A program made the position numbers and the translations under genes. From Thereva unica (taxonomy: Eukaryota > Arthropoda > Insecta > Diptera > Therevidae), in assembly GCA_949987705.1 (NCBI GenBank), contig CATLJY010000199.1, positions 1-64,000 of the forward strand: 64,000 nt of DNA. Reading direction: 5' to 3'. Under the pieces are notes generated by a model. That model was not told where the DNA came from and made no database searches. It worked only from the letters and a program-made list of their open reading frames with translations. Shown here in pieces: positions 21,001 to 31,046 of the stretch (positions within the stretch are counted from its first letter, which is position 1; each line of letters opens with the position of its first letter).

Positions 21001-21644
21001 GATCCGACAGTGAGGCCTTGTCCAGAACATGCCAGTTTTCAATCCTTTCGGATAAAAGCCTGCTCGTGAAGGTGAGGTCCAGCACCTCCTTTCTACTAGC
21101 AGTGATAAAAGTGGGTTTGCATCCTCTATTTGCAATATCTATGTTATTCGTAACGAGAAATTCTAGAAGACACTCACCCCTTTGGTTTACATCGGTACTC
21201 CCCCAGATGGAGTGGTGAGCATTCACAGCCGATGACGAATTGCCGGTTCGTCTTGCGACAGAACTCAATGAGATCTTGAACCTCCTGGGGTGGCACTACT
21301 GCTGCATCCCCCGGAAAGTAAGCGGACGCAAGAACGATTTCTTGGAATCCGTTGGCGGTGGGAACCGCAACCGAGATCGCCACTAGATCTCTAGAAATAA
21401 AGTTAGTAATGGAGAGATAAGTGACACGATTGTCAATTAGGAGGGCAGCGCGAGGCGCCCCACATCTCCGATCATACACTAGTTTACTTGAGCCGGTGGT
21501 AAGTCCTCTGACTTTGCCATCGGTTACCCAGGGCTCTTGAATAAGAGCAAGGGTAAGGTGCCTCTCCGCAAAAGTCTTGCACAGGGTGGAGGATGCCCCT
21601 TTCGCATGGTGCAAGTTTGCTTGGAGTGCTCTTATGGCGCTCAT
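18040..21644 (-). pseudogene. LOA-like ORF2: endonuclease, RT, RNase H, zinc motif (frameshifted)
   Basis: An ATG at 21644 begins ALQANLHHAKGASSTL, then ALIQEPWV of the AP endonuclease (21174-21644). Endonuclease continues in 20651-21268 with LDLTFTSRLLSERI and ASLSDHLHIRFDI. RT is in 20015-20641 (SPGGDGIFPALLQ, RPISLTSFLLKIMERLL) and 18521-19810 (GCPQGGVLSPLLWSLVVDEL, GYADDLAII). RNase H follows (HWFIDGSKME, FQTEIHAIA, IFSDSQAAIKAL, WVPGHWG), and the Cys-His motif CRLCLEGDETSTHIFCEC lies in 18040-18483. At least four frame breaks separate the pieces. The set of domains is that expected of LOA/I-type ORF2. Confidence 0.85.
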
Positions 21645-21704
21645 TTTTTTTCCAAGGAGCGTTTGACAAGCCCGGTCTTCTTGGCTTGTCTAGGACCCTT
21701 TGTC

Positions 21705-23101
21705 CTACCGTCTTTGCCCTTGGGGGGTACAGATTTGTTTGCCCCGTGCTCCGACTCCAGGTTTGTCAGGCGTGTTCTTTTTCCGCTCCGCAGTTAGCTC
21801 CGATGCAGGCTCCCTGGCGCATGCTACAGATGCGGGGGCCGGGATTGGAACAACGCCTGACGGTCCCGGAGTCACAGCGAGCTCAGCTCCGCCGTCAGAT
21901 GACCCTATGGCCAAAGTAGCGGCATTGCTGTCCTCGGTGACAACAGAAGCATCGGGAGGCGCCATTTCAGACCCTGTTGTCTGAGTGTCACACGACGAGC
22001 AGGATCTTTATCCTTGAGAATTAACCTGATCTGGGAGAATCGATAGGCGATTTTCCCCTTCAGACTAATTAACTTAGCCATGGAGGCGGTGTCCACTACC
22101 ATGACCAAGTGAAGGGTGTTGTCATTTACCCGCCTCTGGGCCACTTTCCACTTGTCAGCGGGAACCGAGTTTTGTGCGGCAATAGTAGCCAGCACTTTCT
22201 CGTTGCTTCGGTTAGCACTCTGGGGGAAATAGCCACGAATGACGTGAGTCTGAGGGAAGTTACCCTCTTCCACCAGAGTGATATCAAGAGCATTCTTGCT
22301 CTTGATGAAGGAGATGTTACTCCTCACCCATTCCGCTGTTTCAGGGTTTGAGCAGACTAACATAAGCCAGCCTCTTCTCGGGAAGCTCCCCTCGAAAGAC
22401 GGCTTAACTTCGCCGCCCGCTTTTTCAATTGCGACGTCGATGATCGCTTCCTGCAACTGTGCCATTTGCTCAGGTGTCAGGGGGCAGTTGACCGTGTCAG
22501 TCGAGATGAGGCCAAGCTTGACACTGCTTACCACCTGGCTAAAAGTGGGGCGAGTGGGCCCTTTGGCCGTCTTGGTCCTCTTCTGTTCCGGACGTTCCGG
22601 AGTTTCCTCCTCTGAGCGAACTCTCTTCAGCTCAGACTTATTGGAGGGCTTTATTAAACCTTCTCCAGGGCCATTTCCCTGGAGAGGCCGTTTGCCATTG
22701 CTTCATTAAAGCGTTTCCTTTGGCGGTTGGAGAGTTTGACAAACCTGGTTTTGTCAAGCTCCATCTTATTCAAGTCTCGGGCAATGGTGGTAGCTCCGGA
22801 AATAACCGAACACACACTGACCGAGTCTACACTGCAGACGGATACTGCGTCTAAAGACTCATCTTCAGCGATGCCCAATGGCTCCACCGGTTGCAGCAGT
22901 TGATTGCAAACTTGCGTGCCCAATGGTTCCGCTAGTTTGAGCAATTGGTTCACAACTTGCGTGCCCAATGGCTCCGCTAGTTGAGACAATTGCTATCTCT
23001 TGCGTCCCTAAGGACACTTGAGATGTGGCCATCGTCACAATTGACGAGGATGATGCTGTCGGAGCTGCATCGAGCTCATTATTTTTATTTGTTGTTTCCA
23101 T
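21705..23101 (-). pseudogene. LOA-like ORF1 (DUF4780-like), frameshifted
   Basis: A plausible ATG lies at 23101 (METTNKNNE). An N-terminal low-complexity part contains tandem ~57-base repeats (AEPLGTQV...NQLL units, 22880-22990) where the frame shifts. The next piece (22654-22989) ends in a basic stretch. The piece 21905-22534 has LTPEQMAQLQEAI, FPRRGWLMLVCSNPETAEWV, HVIRGYFPQSANRSNEKVL and KWKVAQRRVNDNTLHLVM, the pattern of the DUF4780 domain found in LOA-type ORF1 proteins. A Pro/Ala-rich basic tail continues to about 21705 in another frame. The likely role in an intact element is nucleic-acid binding; this copy is broken. Confidence 0.7.
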
Positions 23102-23480
23102 AAATGGTCCCACGAGTAATTCGGGAAAGTAAGTCACCCACAGCGAGCCCGTGTACTGTGGGAAGGCTAATTAAAACTGGAGGACGCCAGGTATCCAGAG
23201 TTCGGATATTAGAGACCAAGCACCCCCTTGGCCACGAGTCTATCGGCATATCCTGTTTCACCTTAGACTGGGGTGATTTTTTAAAGAGTGTTCTTCTCTC
23301 CGCCCGACTACCATTAGCCAGCACTCCTGGTAGAGACATGACCATGCCAGGAGTCTGTTTCCAGTCGCCCCACGTGGAGGGTGTAGTCGAGCTTCCAGCA
23401 GTATTTAGCACAGTTTCGGCACGGAGCACAAAGCAGCGTGTTAGTCCCCCTGTGTAACTGTTGGCATGCAGAGGTAATTT

Positions 23481-24010
23481 AGTCTTGGGTTTTATAAAAA
23501 GGTGGTCCAAGGAATTTAAATCCGTTGGTTACTAAACATTTATATATTTCTCTTGTCAGACCAATACTTGAATATGCCTCCCAGGTCTGGTCTCCTCACT
23601 ATTCTTCGCATGTTAGAACTATTGAATCGGTTCAACGAAGGTTTGTTCGATTCGCACTGAATCATCTTCCTTGGGAAAACCCAATAGTTCTTCCATCATA
23701 TGAATCCCGGCTTAAGTTACTCAACTTAAGCTCTCTTCACAAGCGTCGAGAGGTGGCCGATGTTATATTTGTTCATCAGCTACTTAATGGAAAGGTCGAC
23801 TCAGGTTTTTTAGGTCGCCGTGCGTCGTTTAGAGAGAGTCGTTATAATCTGAGAGGTCCACCTCTTTTACAAATCAACTCCTCTAATACGAATTACGGCA
23901 GATTTGAACCTGTAAACCGCATGTTCATTAATGTTAACAATAATATTAATGTCTTTAGCGTGAGCATTAGTAAAGATGTCCTTGAAAGGAGTCTTTTTAA
24001 TCTCACGTGA
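23481..24010 (+). pseudogene. CR1-like ORF2, 3' part
   Basis: This continues the copy A ORF2 after the LOA-like insertion. It reads KRWSKEF, LYISLVRPILEYASQVWSPHYSSH, SVQRRFVRFALNHLPW, LNLSSLHKRREVADVIFVHQLL and SRYNLRGPPLLQINSSNTN, and closes at TGA 24008-24010. One frame shift near 23525 precedes the long open part. The reading aligns residue by residue with the C-terminus of the complete copy at 26884-27440. Confidence 0.85.
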
Positions 24011-24200
24011 CCATCTATGTTTCCTGTTGCTTGCGTGGGTTATATGTTAATTTGGATTTTTGTTTTTATTTACTAATTTTTATGTTTGCATGCTTAGTTG
24101 TGAGCCTCATCTCAGCGCTTGGTTGTGCTGAGTAGGTAAATCTTTCTTGGCTCAGCTAAGAAGTGCGAATACCTTTCTGTATTAGAAGGGTTAACTCTAT

Positions 24201-25326
24201 TACTAACTACAAAGGTTTTTCTTATTTCTATAAAACTTTTAAAACTGAACAAATTAAAAAACTCTCAGTCAACTTGGGGGAAGAAAAACCGTTAAAACCA
24301 ATCAATAATGATTTGTAATAGAAAGGTGTACTTATGACAAAAATGATTATGATAGAGTTTTTATAATAATAATATTGGTTGCTCATATTTGCTTTTGTAT
24401 TATAATAGCTTCATTTAAACAGACATGTGTTTGCAAAAGTTTCATTAATTCAAACATACCAAGCGAATGTGTGCAAAGTTTGCAAGTTCTCCGATAACTC
24501 TGGGAAAAACACTGATGATACATATCAAAAAGTTAAGATAGGCTTTTCTGGTTTGCTTTAATGGAAAAGATTTTTCATAATTCTTGGCAAATCTATATAA
24601 TATAAAAATGAATCATTGTTTTGTATGTAATCGATGTTTGAAAAATTGGCTGTATGAAATGACTGATTGAGTGTGGTTTATGTTAGAAGACTTCAACAGC
24701 AAGGTTTATGTATATAGTTTTCATGATTATGTCTGTTGGTATTTTTGTAATGGCGCTTGAAAAAGAATTGTCGATATCCTTATTGGAAATTTTTTCTTCG
24801 CATTTAATTGATATGATTTGTACGTGAAATCGGTTTGTTTTATTAAATGAAATAAAAAAAAGTAAAATCGTTCTAAAAAAGGATTGTAGCAACGATAGTG
24901 GTGTCAAATTATAAATGCATTAACCGAAACGTAACAGTAGTAACGTTAGAGTGCGTTTACATGTTACTCTCATTAGGCTGGCGTACACGGGTCAATATTT
25001 AACACTTGGTTAACCGGTTTGTTATCATACTCTCGGGGTACATGGGTCTTGCTTCACCAAGAATAACTTATTATCTTTAGATGGGATATTATCGGCTATG
25101 GCCGAGTAATGTTTCTTTATCTATAAGGCACTTGTGCATGTGTTAGTTTTTAAGCAAACATTTTTGTTGAACAAGGTACAATACTTCCCTCTCTTGCTAT
25201 TGACCCAATTTTTATGTTAAAATGAACTTTATTTAGTAGTTTTCCACAAAGGCATTATGTGAAGAAGAACAAAAAATATCAATGTTGGCGCAGCCGAGCG
25301 GTTACTTTAACAATTTTAGTTAGGTT
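24201..25326. other. Unassigned AT-rich sequence
   Basis: Over 1.1 kb with no coding frame longer than about 75 codons and no recognised protein. GTGCGTTTACATGTTACTC at 24951 resembles the GTTTACATG ends seen at 32306-32448. I see nothing else supportable. Confidence 0.5.
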
Positions 25327-26011
25327 CAGCAAAGAAAATCGATACAGTTCGAAACGAAGGTTGGAAAATCGTTGATGCATTGTGTGTCGGAAAGCATATG
25401 TCCAATATCAATATGGTCGTCAGATTTGTTCATAACTTTTACTTGCAATCCACAATGGGATGGGACTGAATCATGATGCATGTTAGAAATATTCAAAGCG
25501 GTATTCAAGAGCATTGATTTCTGAAAATGTAATCGGGAACAATGGTTACCCAATGTATCTTTGTCGACCGACTAAGGTCAATGGCAAAGAGATAACTTGG
25601 AAGGTTACGATTGTGAAGCTGACATTCGTTGGGTCGTACTCTATTCGCCATTATTGTCCAAGACGTTCAATTCTCTCATAAATGTTGAATTTTGCAATTC
25701 CGTCGAATCAATCAGATTCATATTCAAATATATAATGAAGGGGAGCGACATGGCTGTTTTTGGTGCTGCTTATGCAAATGCGATCGGCAAAATAACACAA
25801 TATTAAATGGGACGTAATGTTAGCAATAATCTAGCGGTATGGCAATTTCTTTCATTCGCCATTCATAAAAGATATGGAACTGGTTCATTTGGTTGGTGAT
25901 TTAGAAAATGGCCAGCGTATATATTGTACAACGGATAATGCTGCGGAAAGAGCTGAATGGTAACCATCCACCACATTGATGGGTGCAGCGAGGCGCAACG
26001 GGTTCAGCTAG
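25327..26011 (+). pseudogene. Helitron Rep fragment with 3' terminus
   Basis: Plus-strand pieces in several frames match the Rep part of Helitron proteins: NGYPMYLCRPTKV, then LINVEFCNSVESIRFIFKYIMKGSDMAVFG (with a Y of the tyrosine-type Rep region), then YQMGR-, AVWQFLSF- and LENGQRIYCTTDNAAERA-like stretches. Stops and frameshifts are frequent. The sequence closes with GGCGCAACGGGTTCAGCTAG (CTAG at 26008-26011) followed by T, a Helitron-type 3' end. That end resembles the 3' ends of the non-autonomous Helitrons at 39453 and 47807 (GC-A-GGC-C-CGGGTT-GCTAG). Confidence 0.7.
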
Positions 26012-26640
26012 TATAATCTAAAATATGGCAACATAACACCTTATTCAACAATAAATAACAGGCAATGCAATTTAATTGTTTATAATTATTCATTTATTGA
26101 GATAGATATTTACATTAGGTAAATAAACTTACATTAAAATTTCATTATCAACAATATCGCAGTAACAAAACTCCACATAATATAAATTCATTATTTTTAA
26201 ATACTTAAATCTATCTTTGAATATCAAAAACATCTATAACAGAAATTGCAAATAAAAACATTTCTTGAATAAAATAAAATAAAAAAAAAACTTCAATAAT
26301 TTAACAAATAAATCAAATTCAAATCAATTAATCTTTCTCATTCATTTTCATTCCAGGATTGTAAGAAATCTCTGACATTAAAATGGTTGATATATTTATC
26401 GTTGGTTTTTACACTTTCGTTTCCTTATTTTCCCCTGTAAATATTTCTTTCAAACCCTCCAAAAAAATTTTTTAGTATTTTTCTCCATCATTGCTTTGAA
26501 TTTTTGCTCATACTTTTCTTCCTTTTCGGTATAGATCATAATCAATTAGCTCTATTTGTTTTACGAAAAACAGTTCATTATTTTCGTTTTGAATCTTTTG
26601 CAGCCTGGATGTTAGTGCATCGAGATGTTTTTTTTATTCA
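26012..26640. other. Unassigned AT-rich sequence
   Basis: About 630 bases of very AT-rich DNA with A-runs near 26281. No supported coding frame or terminal repeat. Confidence 0.5.
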
Positions 26641-26692
26641 AGAGTTAACCCTTCTAGCACAGAAGGCGCACTTTTCAGCAAAGCATGAAAAT
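26641..26692 (-). repeat. Extra copy of the CR1-like LINE 3' terminus
   Basis: The minus strand reads AAGTGCGCCTTCTGTGCTAG, AAGGGTTAACTCT, the same ~50-base 3' end as LINE copies A and B. It lies next to copy B and is separated from it by a TA-rich tract (26693-26748). It is either an extremely 5'-truncated older insertion into which B inserted, or a duplicated tail of B. Confidence 0.75.
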
Positions 26693-26883
26693 CTATATAT
26701 ACATACACATACATATATATAAATATATATGTATATATATAGATATATAGAGTTTCCCTTCTAACACAGAAGGCGCACTTCCCAGCAGGGCTGAGAAATA
26801 TTTACCACGCCGTGGCTCAGCTGAGACATGCAAACATAAAAGATTAAGTACCAATAAAAATTGCATGCAAAACACATAAACAG

Positions 26884-29800
26884 TCATGAGACAACAAATA
26901 GCCTCCTTTTAAGCAGGTCTTTGTTAGTGCTCACGCTAAAAACATTAATATTTTTATTTACATTAATGAACATGCGATTAACAGGCTCAAATCGGCCATA
27001 ATTGGTGTTAGAGGAGTTGATGTGTAAGAGCGGTGGTCCTCTCAGATTGTATCGGCTCTCTCTAAACGACGCACGGCGCCTTAGAAAACCTGAGTCGACA
27101 CGTCCATTAAGAAGCTGGTGGACGAAAACAACATCGGCCACCTCACGACGCTTGTGGAGAGTGTTTAAGTTGAGTAACTTAAGTCGGTATTCATATGGTG
27201 GAAGAATTAAAGGGTCTTCCCAAGGAAGGTGATTCAATGCGAATCGAACGAACCTACGTTGAACCGACTCAATTTTTCCAACATGCGAAGAATAGTAAGG
27301 AGACCATACCTGGGACGCATATTCAAGTAAAGGTCTGACAAGGGAGATGTAGAGGTGTTTAGTGATCAGGGTGCTATTGAATTCTTTGGACCACCTTTTA
27401 ATAAAACCCAAGACTAAGCTGCTCTTTGTAGAAATATAGTTGATATGAGAAGCAAAGTCCAGCTTGGTGTCAAATCTAATCCCGAGATCTTTGACAAAAT
27501 TAACACGGGGGACACCCTCACTAGAAAATGAGTAGTTATAAATTATAGGGTCACGTCGCCTACAAAAAGTCATGACTTCGCATTTACTAATATTAAGAAC
27601 CAGGTTGTTGTTAGCGCACCAAGAGTAAAAGGTGTCGAGGTCGACTTGCAAAAGTTTGCAGTCCTCCATACTCTTAACGTGACGGTACAATTTGATGTCA
27701 TCAGCATAAATCAGGATTCTGCAGTGTCTTAGCAAGGTAACAATATCATCAATAGAAAGAATAAAGAGGATAGGGCCAAGATGACTGCCTTGAGGGACAC
27801 CGGATGACGCCTCAATGGTGGCGGATTTGGATCCACGGAAAAGGACTTGGTAGGTCCTGTCAGATAAGTAGGACTGGAACCATAATAGAAGGGCTTCAGG
27901 GAAACCTAACTTTTTTAATTTGAAAAGTATAACGGAGTGGGAAAGCTTGTCAAATGCCTTACTGAAATCAGTGTAAACACAATCAGTTTGGCAACCGGAA
28001 ATGAAGCCTTCAACAGCATGGGAAGTGAATTCTAGGAGATTGGTGGTAGTGGAACGAGCTGGAAGAAAACCATGTTGGCTCGTAGAAATAAGTTTCTTGC
28101 AGATGGGCACGATTGCAGAATAAATGATTGACTCAAAAAGCTTTGGTATGACAGACAGCTTGGCAATTGGTCTGTAGTTCGATATTTCGTTCTTGCCACC
28201 ACTTTTGTGAATAGGAATTATGAACGAATTCTTCCAAAGAGTAGGGAAGTACCCTTTATCCAGGGACTTTTGAAAAAGGGGTTTCAGTGGAAACTGGAGA
28301 ACCTCCACACAGGATTTAAGGACAGCAGGAGGGATACCGTCAGGGCCGGAAGTGAAATCGTATGGGAGTTCATCAATATGTTTCATGATATCGTCAATGG
28401 AGATTGAGAGAGACAAACTAGTAGCCTCTCGGTGTAGAGTTATGTGACGAAAATTATTGTCATTAGGCTGAAAATTAGAAGAGGTGAAAGATTGATGAAA
28501 GAATGAAGCAAACATGTTGCAAATCGAGGAAGACTCACTACTTGACCAGTTAGTGTGCTGCATAGTCCTTGGGTAGTTATCAGTTTTTTTCTTGGAATTG
28601 ACAAATTTGAAGAAGTTTCTAGGATCAGTATAAACCTGGTCCCTCATACTGCTGAGATATTCGCCATACAGAGCAGAAGAGAGTAAACGAAATCTGTTAT
28701 AGCAATCAGTAAATGTTATAAGACTCGGAGAGTCCTTTCTCTTTAAATAGGTCTTCCAGAGTCTATTCTTCTGATTCCTTAAATGCTTCAGCTCATTATT
28801 AAACCAAGGTGGAGTAGAACTACGCAACTTTTGGGGCTCAAAAGGTACACATGAAGCAATAGCTTCATATAGTACGGTATAGAACCGTGCCACATCGACA
28901 TCCAACTCATTTGCGGAAAGTAAGCTGTTGAAATCAGTCAAGGCAAGCTTAGATGAGAGTTCATTAAAGTTGGCCTTCTTAAAGTTGAAGGAATGGGTTA
29001 CCGCCTCCGGACAAGGATTGTTCCTTGAGTTCAAGCAGTAATTGATCGAGAGAGGAGGGTGGTAATTGTCAACGGACGTCATGACTATTGGACTGGGTTC
29101 AACAATCATGTTTCCTGAGTCAGTAAAGAATACAAGATCCAACTGCCTCCCTAACATATTAGTCACACCACTCATTTGATTAAGGCCAAGTGAGAATAAG
29201 GAATTGAGAAAACAGGATTCCTTAGAATTAAAATTGCCTTCGGGGAGGTAGTTATCGTCAGCTTCATCAAATACCCACTGAATATTGGGTAAATTGAAGT
29301 CGCCAAGAAGAAGTAATTCATCACCAGTGTTCATCATATTCAGGCTATAATCAACACAGGAGATGAGAATATCATAGAGGCTTAAACCTCCATCGTCAAG
29401 TGTGCTTATCATATCTGGTGGGATATAGCAGCACAACAGGAAGAGATTAGATTTTGAAAAAGAGATCTTGAGAGCGACAAGCTCAATGTCCAAATGGTTA
29501 GAGAAACTAGGAAGCGAAATTGGCTTACAATTAAGGTGGCTGCGGCATGCAAGAAGTACGCCACCCCCGCGAGCTTCCGAGTCAGTGTGACGGTCCCTCC
29601 GAAAGACTTGGTAGGAGGAATCGAAGAGTTCAGCATTAAGAATGCCTTCGTGAAGCCAGGTTTCCGTGAACGCTATGACATCGAACCCACTAGGCATCGA
29701 TGCCTGAAGGATGTCGTTAGTTTTTGACCTTGTCCCCCTTACGTTTTGGTAGTAGAGGGAAAGGGTCTCAAGTTTTTTGGCATCCTTGGTGTTGTCGGGA

Positions 29801-29967
29801 TGGAAACGTTTGAGTGATGTGCTCGAGTACGGGTACGGGGAACAAAGAGCTTGGTAAGGGCACCAGCAGGCCAGAAACCAGGATCTAAAAGATTCTCGGC
29901 AATAACGGGCGGTGCAGACAAAACGAAAGAAGCAACAGGCTTGGAAGCCTTGCTGACTTTTCTGCAT
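26884..29967 (-). CDS. CR1-like ORF2: AP endonuclease and reverse transcriptase
   Basis: An open frame of 1,027 codons from the first ATG (29967); homology to copy A begins near residue 68 (LSLYYQNVRGTRSKT), so the true start may be downstream of or coupled to the ORF1 stop. Endonuclease: VIAFTETWL, GGGVLLACRSH, ELLLLGDFNLPNIQW. RT: FTSGPDGIPPAVLK, SNYRPIAKLSVIPKLFES, QHGFLPARSTTTNLLEFT, YTDFSKAFDKLSHS, SGVPQGSHLGPILF and ILIYADDIKLY with the catalytic Asp pair. The C-terminal region (HLYISLVRPLLEYASQVWSP, RRFVRFALNHLPW) is typical of the superfamily. It would nick target DNA and copy the LINE RNA. No inactivating change is visible. Confidence 0.9.
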   Translation of the reverse strand: MQKSQQGFQACCFFRFVCTARYCRESFRSWFLACWCPYQALCSPYPYSSTSLKRFHPDNTKDAKKLETLSLYYQNVRGTRSKTNDILQASMPSGFDVIAFTETWLHEGILNAELFDSSYQVFRRDRHTDSEARGGGVLLACRSHLNCKPISLPSFSNHLDIELVALKISFSKSNLFLLCCYIPPDMISTLDDGGLSLYDILISCVDYSLNMMNTGDELLLLGDFNLPNIQWVFDEADDNYLPEGNFNSKESCFLNSLFSLGLNQMSGVTNMLGRQLDLVFFTDSGNMIVEPSPIVMTSVDNYHPPLSINYCLNSRNNPCPEAVTHSFNFKKANFNELSSKLALTDFNSLLSANELDVDVARFYTVLYEAIASCVPFEPQKLRSSTPPWFNNELKHLRNQKNRLWKTYLKRKDSPSLITFTDCYNRFRLLSSALYGEYLSSMRDQVYTDPRNFFKFVNSKKKTDNYPRTMQHTNWSSSESSSICNMFASFFHQSFTSSNFQPNDNNFRHITLHREATSLSLSISIDDIMKHIDELPYDFTSGPDGIPPAVLKSCVEVLQFPLKPLFQKSLDKGYFPTLWKNSFIIPIHKSGGKNEISNYRPIAKLSVIPKLFESIIYSAIVPICKKLISTSQHGFLPARSTTTNLLEFTSHAVEGFISGCQTDCVYTDFSKAFDKLSHSVILFKLKKLGFPEALLLWFQSYLSDRTYQVLFRGSKSATIEASSGVPQGSHLGPILFILSIDDIVTLLRHCRILIYADDIKLYRHVKSMEDCKLLQVDLDTFYSWCANNNLVLNISKCEVMTFCRRRDPIIYNYSFSSEGVPRVNFVKDLGIRFDTKLDFASHINYISTKSSLVLGFIKRWSKEFNSTLITKHLYISLVRPLLEYASQVWSPYYSSHVGKIESVQRRFVRFALNHLPWEDPLILPPYEYRLKLLNLNTLHKRREVADVVFVHQLLNGRVDSGFLRRRASFRESRYNLRGPPLLHINSSNTNYGRFEPVNRMFINVNKNINVFSVSTNKDLLKRRLFVVS

Positions 29968-31046
29968 GAAACAGTTCCAGGGTCTATAGATTTCTTCCTT
30001 AAATATTCACAGACAGACTCCGTCGTGGTTTCAGGAGAGAATCGTGATATAAAGATATCTAAAGGTCTCGGAATCGTAATAAGAGGGGTGCACGTTTCTA
30101 GGGGAACTGTAGCTTCAGTGACCGGGGGGTTGGCCACTATTAAAGTCGAAAAGGTTGATACTGAGACCGGCCTAGAGATCGATTCTATCCCTGGAACGCG
30201 GGGCAAGAAACTCGGGGTGACACCGTCACCAATGATGGCTTGGCGATTTCGATTTTTCCTGCGACTTTTACGACGCACCTTAATAATAGGAGCAATTGAA
30301 TTGCCGGCCTCCTGTGGCAAGAAGACGTTCTCCGAACGAGAAGTAGGCTCGGGACAGGGTGAAGACAAAGGCTGCTCCTCAACCTGCAGAGCGACATCAG
30401 ATGCTGCCGTCGCTGGGGAGGTCTTATTCGTAACAACGACGCTCTCCAATTTTAAGGACAGGGAGCTCAGGGCATTGTGATTTTGAATCACTGCTGATGA
30501 CAGCGATTCAATATCAACCCTGACACGCTTGGTATTCCTTTTTATGTCGTCCAATATAGGATGGACAGAAGCCGAGGAGCTAAAAGTGGAGGAGGAAGAA
30601 GTGGCGACCGGGTTAAGTATCGCCGAGTGCATGTCGTCCAACGATTCAAGTACTGTTGTAACTCGGGAAGAAATTTTCTCAAATTTCTCAATCAAGGAGC
30701 CCGTATTGGTCACAACAGAGTTCAGGGTGTTAGACAACGTGTCAAGCCGGGCATTGATGGACTGGACGTCATCGGCTAGCATTTGAAAATGCGAGATGTT
30801 GCTGGAGAAGGAGTTAAGACGATCCATGACTCTTTCGTGATCACCGAGAAAAGCGTCAGAGATGTCTTTCATCATTCTCAGCACATGACAGGGTTTGATG
30901 TCAGAGCAATCGCCACAAGTGGGCCCTCTAGATTTGCTACTGACCTTGAGGCAAGAAGGATGGAAAACGCCTCCACAAACCCCATCACAGGAAATCCCGT
31001 CACGGGCGATTTCCGATGAACACCTCTTACATAGTTGATCCGCCAT
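29739..31046 (-). CDS. CR1-like ORF1: PHD-finger nucleic-acid-binding protein
   Basis: The start is set at ATG 31046 (MADQLCKRCSSE) because the zinc finger begins there; an upstream in-frame ATG at 31160 would add 38 residues of AT-rich leader. The finger reads CKRC, then SCDGVCGGVFHPSC, then CGDC, the Cys4-His-Cys3 spacing of PHD fingers found in ORF1 of CR1-like LINEs. A long coiled-coil-like middle part and a basic stretch (KVRRKSRRKNRNR) follow. The C-terminal part (SIDPGTVSCRKVSKASKPV, then DPGFWPAGALT) is also preserved in the mariner fusion at 15471. The stop at 29739-29741 overlaps ORF2 by about 230 bases. It probably packages LINE RNA; this is family inference. Confidence 0.85.
   Translation of the reverse strand: MADQLCKRCSSEIARDGISCDGVCGGVFHPSCLKVSSKSRGPTCGDCSDIKPCHVLRMMKDISDAFLGDHERVMDRLNSFSSNISHFQMLADDVQSINARLDTLSNTLNSVVTNTGSLIEKFEKISSRVTTVLESLDDMHSAILNPVATSSSSTFSSSASVHPILDDIKRNTKRVRVDIESLSSAVIQNHNALSSLSLKLESVVVTNKTSPATAASDVALQVEEQPLSSPCPEPTSRSENVFLPQEAGNSIAPIIKVRRKSRRKNRNRQAIIGDGVTPSFLPRVPGIESISRPVSVSTFSTLIVANPPVTEATVPLETCTPLITIPRPLDIFISRFSPETTTESVCEYLRKKSIDPGTVSCRKVSKASKPVASFVLSAPPVIAENLLDPGFWPAGALTKLFVPRTRTRAHHSNVSIPTTPRMPKNLRPFPSTTKT

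Larger units (their letters stand above)
17962..23473 (-). mobile_element. LOA-like LINE 'B', near full length
   Basis: A 5,512-bp element on the minus strand sits inside CR1-like copy A. The 7-bp target duplication GTAATTT lies at 17955-17961 and 23474-23480, and the host LINE sequence continues on both sides. It has ORF1 and ORF2 in the usual order, and the 3' end has a short TAATAATAA-type tail as in I/LOA elements. Several frameshifts in both ORFs make it inactive. It is a different subfamily from LOA 'A' at 9160 and 62454. Confidence 0.85.
15471..24200 (+). mobile_element. CR1/Jockey-superfamily LINE copy A (split)
   Basis: A LINE copy truncated within ORF1 (it starts at a point matching ORF1 of the complete copy at 26749-31430) runs 15471-17961. 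It is interrupted by a 5.5-kb LOA-like LINE and resumes at 23481-24200. The 3' UTR ends with the family terminus GTATTAGAAGGGTTAACTCT. Compared with the complete copy it has a ~30-codon deletion near 17000, a 13-base deletion near 17825 and further frame breaks. It is older than the LOA-like element inside it. Confidence 0.85.

Noticed and set aside
25281..25305. TTGGCGCAGCCGAGCGG as an LTR primer-binding site
   Set aside because: It is near but not equal to known primer sites and no LTR end, gag or pol lies next to it.
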